Positions 43,301-55,300 of a stretch of DNA of 64,000 nucleotides are shown here, one piece after another (positions within the stretch are counted from its first letter, which is position 1; every line of letters begins with the position of its first letter). The notes under the pieces were generated by a model that made no database searches, was not told where the DNA came from, and saw nothing but the letters and a program-made list of their open reading frames with translations. The DNA comes from Anisus vortex (Eukaryota > Mollusca > Gastropoda > Planorbidae): positions 7,075,026-7,139,025 of the forward strand of contig OX421499.1 of the NCBI GenBank assembly GCA_949126835.1, in the 5' to 3' direction. The position numbers and the translations under genes were made by a program.

Positions 43301-46300
43301 TGCTAACCGGTTCTCTTACTAAGCGTTGATGTTTGTCTTTTTAACCGATTCTTTCACTAAGCGTTGATGTTTGTCTTGTTAACCGGTTCTCTTACTAAGT
43401 GTTGATGTTTGTCTTTTTAACCGGTTCTTTCCTTAAGCGTTGATGTTTGTCTTGCTAACCGGTTCTCTTACTAAGCGTTGATGTTTGTCTTTTTAACCGG
43501 TTCTTTCACTAAGCGTTGATGTTTGTCTTGTTAACCGGTTCTCTTACTAAGTGTTGATGTTTGTCTTTTTAACCGGTTCTTTCACTAAGCGTTGATGATT
43601 GTCTTGTTAACCGTATTTTTCCTATAACCGTTAATGTTTGTATGTCTTCCTCCAGCAAATTCAGGCCTACGAGGACGCTATGAGGCAGCAACGGTTGAGC
43701 GGCTGGGTAAGTATTTATTCATGATTTTATTGTCAGCTAGTTTTATATCATCATATTTTGGGATACCGGTTCCGCTGTTATAAGATGCATATGATTCATT
43801 GACAACATTTATATATTTGAATAAATATGTGACTATAAAATCTACTTTAGCTAAACAGTGTCAAGAGTGTGTGTTTTTTTTTTAAAGCCAAAAGACATAA
43901 TTTTTTTTTCAAAGCGTCATTGCATAACCACAGGTCAAATAGCACCTTGCGGCCAATTTCTGACTTCTATATATTGGCCCCCAAAAATGTGCCTTAATCG
44001 GACCAAATTGCATACCTTGATGAAAATATAATAATTTGTTCTGAGATTATTGGTCAGGGTGGGGTTAAGGTTTTAACTAAGTTTTTTTTATAGTTTTGTA
44101 TTTACAATTTATTTGTGCGTGTGTCATACTTAACAATTGTGCAAACCATTTCAAAGTAGCGAAAATCTCCCCAAACCTTTTAGAGATGACAATGGGTTTA
44201 TTTGGGGTTTCTAATAGGATATTTTTTTCAGCCTTTTTAAGATGGCTTTTTTTAAATATATTTTCAATATTATATTTTCAGACTAGAAGAACCACCAAAT
44301 CCTGTGTCAAGCCTCCGTCCAAGAAAAAAACAAGAAAGCCAGTAGAGGCGAAGAAGACGCCAGACAACATGACGGTGGCTATCAGGGACAAGAATGCTAA
44401 GACCAGGGGCAAGAGATCCAGGGAAAACAAGGAGCTGGCATTGAACAAGGGTGGAATCTTGAAAAAGGACAAGGAGGTTACGTTCGTCAATCCCAAGGCC
44501 TCGGAGAAGGACGCCCTGATGCAGGATGCCGGAGAAATGGATATGACAGTAAAGATAGAGGTAAAAAACCAGGGCCGGCTCGTCCATATAGGCAAACTAG
44601 GCGACTGCTTAGGGCGCAAAATTATTATTTTTTTTTGGGGGGGGGGGGGGGTAGGCGCACATAATTGAGGATTCTTTTTTATTGTTTTGGGGATTTAAAC
44701 AAATAAACTAAATTAAAGTTTAGTACTTCTGCGCGCTAGTAGCATAGGTAGACTAATTACTAGGTAATGAAAGGCGAAGGGTATTTTATTTAAATAAAGT
44801 TGTTTTAGAAAATAGGAAAGTATGCCCTAACACTACTCAGTTTCTCCCCGCCGAAGGCACTTTAATGAAGGCGCAGAATTTGTTTTCGCCCAGGGCGTCA
44901 AAAAACCATATGGCCGGTCCTGTAAAGGCCAACTGGTACAAGATGTATTGATTGATTGATTGATTTAAAGATTCCACTGAATTGAATGTCATGTAAATTG
45001 ATGGTTAATTTATGGCCAAACTGGAGCTCTTATTATTATATTGGCTTTTTAAAAAAATGATTGACTTAGTTGAACGTTTGACTGATTGATCGGTTGATTG
45101 GAGATTAAGTGACAGATATTTGATTATATTGAATGGCAGTGACAGATAATTGATGAGATGATTGATTAATTAGTGAATACAACACTAAGTGATTAAGCGA
45201 AGATATGCTTTGGGTTCAGTGATAGGGGCTCAGAGACAGTTCTTTAATGTGTTAATAGTTCGACCAAGGGTTTAAATCCAGTGAACTCGAGCACTTTTTG
45301 TGCCTCGTGCATTGGGGAGGGCGGTCATTAATTTAAACAAGGTCCGATATTGACCCAAAGTCACTTTCTCTGCCACTTTGTATCAAAGAAATTTAGTTGG
45401 GTGTTTGGGTGGTTGCTGAATCCCCTCATATGCTGTGGTATATAAATTATTGATCTAAAGACCAAAAGATCTTAGAAAGTTACATTAAAATACCAATAAC
45501 TTTATTATCTACATATCTATGTATCGTGCGCACAGGTAAGTTACGCCAGATAGTTGATGAAAGATAAGTAATATAGATATTTAATGCCAAATTGACATCA
45601 CATAAAAACATTGATAAATGAACTATTCCAGGACCAAGAGTCAGACACCATCGAAGCGGACACGTCTGCGTTCGAGTACCGTAACGACGGCTACATTGAG
45701 CTGGTTCTCAAGGTCATGGCCAGGATGTGCGACGGTCAGAACAAGCATTTGCAGGTCAGTGCTGGTTTTCTATTTCCTCTCTAGCGGTGCAGTTTAGATA
45801 AACATTGCTTTTACAAAATCCAAAAGCAAAAAAAAAAAAGCTGCAAGCCAAATTCTAATTGTCTTCTTTTCAAATGAATGCGTGAACTTGCTAGTTAGCG
45901 TAGCCCCCAAGTATAAATACAAGTTGAGGATAAATTGGGTATACTAAATTTAAACCTCTGTCTTGTGATTCTTCTTCTTTTTCTGTTCAACAGTCTGCTC
46001 TCTTTCGGTTTAAATGCCAGACAAACTAATTTATACCTCATATTATTAAGTTGTTCTGTATAGTTGTATAATGTGTTGTTAATGGCAGGTTGAGCTGGGG
46101 ATCGGGTCGTGTAATCTATGTCTGAAGTTGGTTAGCTTCGAGGATTCCAGTAGGATGCGGTCTACTGTTCTATGTGGGTGGGGACAATGTCTACTGTTGG
46201 GTGGGTGTAATGAGTTTATTCTGTTTAGATGTAAGTTGAGTGCAATATTCCTGTTCTTTACTGAAACAAGTTCATTGATATTTGCGGGAGAGAAACTTTA

Positions 46301-49300
46301 TGTCATTTCGCTTGTTCGGTTCGTTCATTTAATTTCACATTATGTTTTTCTTTCATTTATTCAGCCATTCGTTCTTGAAGTTAATTTTAGCATGTTACAA
46401 ACTACCGTCCAGTGTTTTGATAAGAATTATAAAGAGATGTTACTTGACAGTGCTTATTCCACTTGTACCGTTTACCTATTCCAAGAGACCCCCCCCTTAC
46501 AGTTGTTGTTTTTTATGCATGTGTTCACCCACGACTCTGGCGTTTCTTTCATCTGGTAGGATTACCTGAGAGAACAGCCGGACAACGTAAAGTCATTCGA
46601 CATCATCGCGGAGGTGACTCGCTTCCTTAACGTGGTCTACTCCAACATAAACAGCAAAAACATTGATCTCGTCATACAGCTGTTTGAGACCATGAACGAG
46701 TTCACGGCTGTAAGTATTCGGGATGCAGAGGCGTAACCAGGATATTTTGCAACCGGGGGAGAACTATAATATTGCCCCCCCCCCTCAACGATTTTAATCA
46801 TTTTTTTTGCAAAAGTATTGTTATTACCCTCATTTTAGCGCTCCTTTACATTGGCGCCCGGGGACATGTGTATCCTTCCCCCCCCCCATCTCTCCCTTAG
46901 CTACGCCTCTGTTGGGATACGAGTAGGTTCTGTTAAAGTTTGTTTCTTTCTCACGTCTTTGTCATGCATTATCTTATCTTATACATTACGGACGCTCCTT
47001 CTATAAAGAAGATTATTGCGTCCTACTCTCATCCGTGGTCCGAGTCTTATAGCTAAGTTCTCTTTGGTCAAACTTCTTCAATCTCGTCTCTTCCTTTGTC
47101 TGTTCTTTGTTTTTATTAAGTGACTTATTACCTAAAATGTATAATTTGTTTCCTTAATTATTGAATATTGTTCTTCTTGTTACCAGGGCAACCAAGAAAA
47201 CCGCGTGGTCATTTACGACAATAAAATCATTGACTACATCAACTTCATTCTCAGATCTGGAGAGTTTGGGGACTGTTCCACTGAAAAGGTTAAAGCTATA
47301 CTCTATGAGACTAATATAACACAAACACATTTCTGAAATGATTTCAATTTGCATTGAAGATATAAGTATAGACTAATTTCTTGTTTGTTAGTATTTAAAA
47401 CTATATTTCTTCACGTAGGATATATTTAAAGCGTTTTTGGGTTCCAATCCATGTTTAACTAAAGGTTTGTTTTTTCCCCCGAGTCTGCAGAGGGTGTTCT
47501 TTTAGTCTATCCAGCTTTGTTGGGTACCTGACTGTAGTTTGAGAAAAGTAAGTGCATTTTGGGCAATGTGCTGGCGACTTAAACAGTGATGGCTACTCTG
47601 TTGGCTTTGTGGTCACAAATTATCACAGCGCTTCCCTCCGCTCATGCCTTTAACGTTTTAACATGCTCAGTCTTGCAGTAGATTTTCTCAATATGATGCA
47701 AGTCTTCGAAATGCAGTCGCTTACATTGTTTGTTTTTTTATTTATTATCATATTTCATTGCTAATCCCGTCTCCCCTTCCCCCCCCCTTATTTTTTTTAC
47801 GGTGCCGCCTTATCAGGGCGCCTATTATGAATAATAGCAAAACACGGTCTCTAGCACCAAGCCCAGCATAGTGTGAAAGTAATTCTCCAATAAGATGATC
47901 GTATACTAGTTCAACTTTCACTTCTCAGTTCAATGCAAACACATACAAACTGTTCTTTTTCTTATATATTTGTTTATTATTAAATGATTTTCCAATTATT
48001 TTCCTCCAGACCTTGGAGTTAAGAAAAAGTATTTGCAACTTGGTGATGAGTCTAATTGAAGAGAACGGGCCAGGAGCCACGGAGGTCGCTTTGGTGAGTG
48101 CTCTTGATAATGAGTCATGAAAAGTGTGTTCATATTAAAATATTAATATGTATCTTCTTATCTTATCTCATGCATTACAGACGCTCCTTCTTATAAATAA
48201 GATTATTGCGTCCTGCGCACATCCTTGGTTTGAGTCTTGTCCTGCATTTCTATTAGTTAAAAATGATGTTTAAGTTACAGGTTTTCCTGGTTTGTACAGG
48301 CAACTCATTCCATGCCCGGAGCCACTCGGGAAGAAAGAGTACTTATATGCGTTTGTTCTTATAAGTTTACAGACCTTCCTTCTAGATAGAAGATTATTAC
48401 GTCCACTAGGCCCAAAACTCCTGCAGGGCGACAGGGATCCGTCGGTGGCAGGGATAGAACCCGCGACCTGTCAGTTGGGTTTTTCGGTTGACAGTCCGGT
48501 GATCTAACCACTGGACCAGCCGGGATAAGGGATAAGAACAATTGTTTTTGTCCTTATGTTTAACTGAACATTGTGACATATTTTCTTTGTGTTGTATTTC
48601 TATATTAGAGTTTTAATGCCTTAAGAATTATATCTACTTTACTCATTGCCTTTCCGTCCTCTAGTGTTTCTTGGTTTAGGGTTTAGTGATTTAACTAATG
48701 GTGTTACTCTTGTCAGTTGTGAATATTCGCAAGTAATGAACCTTGCGGATCTTTTCTGAATTTGTTATCATTTGTTAACCACTTGACCCAATGAAATATC
48801 GTCAACATTCTATTAATAATGTATTTATTACGTGTCATATTTAAGCCCATAGTTAGCATAACGATATGTACAGACACATATTCAAATAACCAATCACCTT
48901 TAGCGCTTTACATGACCTTTGACATTTGACTTTGTTATTTGGGGTCACTGATCAGGAAGTGAAAGACACCCTGGACAAGAAAGCTGTCCTGGCGCTGATA
49001 GCCACGTGCTATGAGAGGCACCAGACGGACAAGACAAAGATCATGGAGCTCAAGGCTCTGGAGGAGGCACTCGCCGACCCGCTGGGTTCCCAGGGGAAGC
49101 TATCCTCGACCAGGAACCTGGCCAAAGGAAAGAAACTGCTAAAAGGGGTCATGGTAAGTGTAGGAGTGTTAAGAGACTCAAGTACTTGTTACAGCTGTGA
49201 CTTTTGGCGGGTTTTGGGGAATTCCCCAAAAAGCCTTACATTCACTTGTCCTCCTATAGTCCAGAATAATAGTATCCATAGTTGTAATATTGCTCAAACT

Positions 49301-52300
49301 GTTATGTGTGTTTGTGGATTCTCGTGAAAGTCTGACTCATATCACTCTAAAACAAACGGTTCCCAAACCTTTGGCTCGCGACCACTTTAGGGGTCGAACC
49401 AACATTTCGAGGGGGGGCCGGCTTAGACTGGATAAGACCATCGGAAAACTCATTTTCGCCGATCTTAGGAAATGAGACTGTAGTATATTATAGTATATAA
49501 TAAGAAATGTATTCCACATCGTAAGTATTCAACACAAGGCTTTTTCCTAACGTTAACACGTGTGCTTAAACACAAACTTTTTTAATTTTAACAATGGAAA
49601 TGCATTCTACATGACAGATATTTACATTAAATTTTATAACAGTATCAAATTACAATTATAAGGTACCGACGAAGATAATTGGTACGGTTGGGCGGGGGGG
49701 GGGGTCGCTTTAACGTTAGAAGCTTATTAAGGGGTCGCGGCATTAAGTAGGAAACCACTGCTCTAACACAATAGCCACTTAATAGTCATTAAAATGGTCC
49801 AATGGTTTTAATACTTCTATTCATGTTGTGTAAGTTTTAAATTCCAGGTAAAGGCTTAGGCCTACTCAAATTTAGTCTGTCTAAAAAACATATGATAAAT
49901 CTTGCTTTAAATAATATTATGTATTTCTTTTGGAAGTTGTTGTAGAGAATCACAATCACAAGAACCCCAATAATGAAACAGAGGCATATCCTGGTTTTCA
50001 ATTTCGCGCTTAATGTTATGTATGTTAGGTAATTCCAAATACTATAATAACATGGACCACTTGCTTTAATATTTCTGGTATTTGATGACTCAAATAACTT
50101 CTTTTCGGAATTAACTATCCCCTTTTGCACTGTGCACTTCCGATTCATTTAATCGCTATGATTTTCCCAATGGAAAATTAAAAGTCATTTAAGATAGCGT
50201 TATTGGATGCGCACGGAAAAAGAACATATAAGCTCTAAAAATAGAGCAAGCGGTCCATCCTATTGTAGTCTTTGGTATTTCTCAATTAAGTCTTCCATTC
50301 ACTCTGTCATCAAGAAAGGTAAAGTAAGCAGGATCGAATATGAAGCTCATAGGTGGGCAGTACATATAAAACATACCTTTAGTATCCCATCTTCTTGTTT
50401 GTGGCCCCAGTATCAGCATCGGATCAGGACATCCCAGTCTCTCGGCGGTCTTAGGTAGACCAGACTAGACTCCACTTTCTTGGCGAGAATGCGAGCCGAG
50501 ATTGCGCTCTTATGGCTCGGAGAACGAAATTTGCTGTATCACGAAGCTGTGATACACTCCCATATGGGGTCGGCGCAAAAGGTTGGCCGTCCCCATTCAC
50601 TCTGAACTCTTGCAAGGTGGGGCAACCTGCAAGCACGTGATAGACCGTCTCCACCGCCTCTCTGCAGTTTCTACACCACGAGTCTTCTTGGGGGCTTTAA
50701 CCTGCTAAAGTAGGCCTCTATCGGACAATGCCCAGTGCGGAACTGGGTTATTGTAGAAGCCTCTCCCCAGCGGAGTTTCCACCACGGGGTCTTGGGTAGA
50801 AGAATACCCTATTGAAAATCTCTTCTCTAAATCTCTTACGTTGTTTCGTTGTATAAGCAGAAGAAGCAGAAGGAGGAATTCGCGGATGACTACATGGACG
50901 TAGGATACAGTCTCTACCTGCTGCTAGCCAGGATGTGTGACATAGACCCAAGACTCCATGACTATTGTAAGAGCACTTTTCCAAATTTTTAGAAATATAA
51001 AAGTTATGTTTAAACATGTAAATATAAACATATCGCAATATATGCGTTCAACTGCTTTATGTGACGTACTAACGTCACACTTTCAGTAAATATACTTCAG
51101 CATTTACGAAAGCAACTTCTGCCGATCATTAAATGTAAACAAGGGTTGAACCTAGTAGCGTAGCAAGGGGGGTGCCGCTCCCCCTACGCCCATTTTCCAA
51201 TAAATGGGGACTTTTTAGTAATAAACATTTTGGTTTTTCCCATGACTGAGTTTGGTGCCTTTTTAATCCCTTTCTATTTAACTCGTACTGTCTGTCTGTC
51301 TGTCTGTTTGGTTGGCTGCTTGCTTGGAAAACTTTGTTTCGATTTTTCGACCACTTTCCGTCGTCCAATGGAGCCGAAACTTGGGCAGCAGACTTGTTGC
51401 GACTAACAATACATTCTATCAAATTTTCACCATCATAGCCTTTTGAATAGTCTCTAATACCTTCGACCAATTTGCGAATCGAAGAAAATTTTACGTAAAG
51501 CATGGCTGCCTCTACCGGAAGAGACGGAAGTTAATAAACTTTTCGGATATGTTCGTTTTTACGAAATAAATAGAATGAAAACGACACAATGTTGCTGAAA
51601 CAAAGCGAGTTTATCTTTTTATGGTTTTTGCGGGCCAAAGCTAGAAAAAAAAAGGACGAGCAAAATTTTAGTGTGGCAAGTCATAAGGTATGATATCACT
51701 TATATTTATTTTAATCTATCAAAATATTTATTAAATATAAAGTTAGTTTACAAAGAAAGGTAGTATAATAAAAACTTTGTTTTTTATGTGTTAGTTGTTT
51801 TTTTTCATTTCAAGAATAAAAAAGTGAACTCTTAGAAAAAAGGGGGATCTTTTCGAGTACGAAAACGTAGGATTTTTATAATGAACAAGCTACATTGCCC
51901 GGCGTTGCCCGGGTGAAAAAAAAACAAGACTGTATAAGGTGCAGATAAAAAAATTATAAACTACACTTAAAATAAACCTATAAATCCTATATTTCAATTA
52001 TTATTTTTTTTACTGAATACTTTTAGGAAAGTAAATAAATATTGTAATCGGCATCGGGTAAAAGAAATATGCAAGTATTTTTATTGAACAAAATCTAAAT
52101 TGCCTGTAGATTTACAATGTCTTTTGTTTACAAAAGTTTGAAAAAAAATTGTCGAAAAAAAAAAGTATAAACTTAGTCTAACTCAGGGGTTGGGGACCTA
52201 AAACTAAAAATCCAAGTAAATGTGTGCATTTTGTGTAATTTCAACATTAAAAGTACAATAATTATGTCCCTGAATTCTTCTGATTTGCTCATTTGTAGAA

Positions 52301-55300
52301 TGAAATATTGATATGCAATTAATATATAGATCAAAAAGTCTAAAAAATCATTTTTTTAATAATCGAACATTTGTCTGCGAGCCAGATGCAGCCATCAAAA
52401 GAGCCACATCTGGCTCGCGATCCATGGGTTCTGGTCTGGTCTAACTGGAGAATCGAACCGAGGCGCCCGTATAGCAGTCCGCAACGTTTACCACTGAGCT
52501 ATCGAAGACACATGTTCGATGTGACAAAATAATTAGACATTATATAGGGCTAGGCCTAAATATGTCAGTAGCACAAATTCACGTGATTTCAAATTGACCA
52601 ATTGGGATCTGTATGGGGACAAACAGTCTCATTTTATATATATAGATAAAACGTTTGACCTATTTAGGAATTTTCAAAAGTGCGACATTTTAAATGCTAA
52701 GAAGTGGTACCTTTTTTAAGACTGAACCGAAAAGTGGGATCCTTTTACAAAAACAATAGGGTCCTTTAAAGAAAAAATGGGGCCTTTTCAAGAAAAAAAA
52801 CTAGGGGAGATGAGTAACGGTGATTTTCAAAGTATAGCCTCTCAAGCTTAGAGGCAGTGACCGCCCGTAGGGGCCAAATGCTGCCTCATCTGCATTCATG
52901 GATACTAAAGAAATCTGGCCTTTCATACCTTAATGTTTCTCAATGGGTACCTTGACGTAGATGTGCCTTTTTCAGAGTTATGGTCTCCCTGTTTCTTATC
53001 TTATATATTACAGACGCTCCTTCTATAAAACAGATTATTGCGTCCTACGCTCATCCGTCGTCTAGTCCTGCATTTTTATTAGTGGTATGAATGATATTAG
53101 GTTACTGGTTTTCCTGGTTTGTTCAGGAAACCCATTCCATGCCCGGATGCCACTCGGCAAAAAAGAGTACTTATAATTTGCATATGTTCTCGCATAAGGA
53201 AAGTGTTTTTGTAATTATGTTTATTTGATCATTACAACAAGTTATTATTGTGCTGTATTTCTAGATTATAGTTTAATGCTTTAATGATTATTACTTCTTT
53301 ACTCTTTGACCTTCTGTCCTCTAGACCAAGGTTTGGCAACGTTTTGCTAATAGTGTGACAAACTAGTACTTCTAAATCATTCAGCTTGCCAACAGCCTGA
53401 AAGTAGAACCGCTCTTCTATATTTTTATTTATTTTTTAAGACAATTTATTTAACGCCGTAGCAAGAACAAGGCCAAAAGCAAAGGAACTTTTATAGAGAA
53501 AATCGTAAAGCGTTTTATATTTAATTAAAGAAATTAACAAGGTTGTGATTATCATCTTTTTTTTTCATTTATTACAAATAAAAAGTTTTATTAATGAACT
53601 TCAACACTATTTGTTAATTTCTAAAAATGTATTAACGGTGTCAAGATACAATTTCTAGCAACTGCTATATTTAATAAATTCCTATTTGTTTTGATCTCAA
53701 CTTACGATTTTCTTTTATATTTTAAGCAATGAAAGCAACCGAGATTGCAGTTTAGCGGTAGATTTATGTAGTAATCATACGTAGTGGGTAGTTAATGTAA
53801 TGTTAGATAGGTACATATTAATTTTCCAGTCATATAATATTTATATAACTTTCAACTATATTTTATAATTTTATATTTTCATGATATAATTCTTAAGCTT
53901 TTATTTTTTTATAAAGTAAAAATAGAAAACATTTAGAAATATTAACCCAAATAAAAACGTGTTAATTATATCCCTTTAATAAAATGAAAGTTTCCAAATT
54001 TGATTCTATGGTGATGTTTCGTATTATAAATAATATAACTTATTCATTTATATTTCCTTATTCTAATCTATCATCGTGGTATTTATTTCAGATATATAGT
54101 ACTTTGAGTTGTACAATTAATTTACGTTAAACAGTTGTAAATAAACATTTCCTGCATAATTGTTTAAGTCGATTTAAATATTTTTTTAAACATTAATAAT
54201 TACAATAACAAAAATTACATAATATATTGCTAGTATATAGATCTAAACCTCTTATATTTATGACAATAATAAGACAAATTTTATAGAATTCCTTAGGCAA
54301 TATTTATGCTTAATTAAAGAAGGGGGGGCGACGCTTAAAGACTATTTCAAATGCAATTAGTCTGTATTAATTAATCAGCGCCTTGTCATTGAGTGCTCTT
54401 CGCTAACAGTTGTAAGCTGAACGAGAAGCTGAAAGTAGAATGATTGCCCAGCAGTTGAGAAAAGCAATTGACCTGCAGAGTTTTCATTAAAAAATCTCCT
54501 TCTTGGAGATGGCATCCGGGCAAAATAGCGACTGTCAAAACAGCGACTGTCACTTGAGCGACTTCAAAATAGCGACTGTTTCAAAACAGCGACTGCCAAA
54601 ACAGCGACTGCCAAAACAGCGACTGCCAAAACAGCGACTGTCATTTGAGCGACTTACACAATAGCGATTGTTTTAAAACACAACAACAACGTTAGAAATG
54701 AATTTAAAAAAACAAATTTAATTTGGATTAGATACATAATACATACATGATTTTAAAAAGAAGATTCAAGATTTAAACAGACTACATGATTTAAAAAGAA
54801 GATTTAAAACAGAATACATGATTTAAAAAAAGAATAAAAACATACTACATGATTTAAAAAAGAAGATTAAAAACAGAATACATGATTTAAAAAAGAAGAT
54901 TTAAAACAGAATACATAATTTAAAAAAAAGATTTAAAACAGAATACATTATTTAAAAAGAAGATTTAAAACAGAATGCAAGATTTAAAAAGAAGATTTAA
55001 AACAGAATAGGCCTACTTGATTCAAAAAAGAAGATTTAAAACAGAATACATGATTTAAAAAGTAGATTTAAAACAGACTGCATGATTTAAAAAGAAGATT
55101 TAAAACAAAATACATGATTTAAAAAGAAGATTTAAAAAAGACTAGAAAAAGACCAAGGCTAGTCATGACACTTTTATTTCTAAATTGTGAGCAAGGGCTC
55201 GAAGGAATTGCAGTAGATCATACTGATCTCTATGTTGCTGTACAGCAGTGATTCAAAGTAATTTACAAGAGTCATTACTTCTGTGGGGTAGTCTGCCACC

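Noticed and set aside
44096..44281. Upstream extension of the 190-codon ORF that contains exon 27
   Set aside because: The stretch before 44282 is intron ending in attatattttcag; only 44282-44560 joins in phase with its neighbours.
51129..51503. 124-codon minus-strand ORF
   Set aside because: Lies across the end of a hAT-like element; no transposase or other domain recognised.
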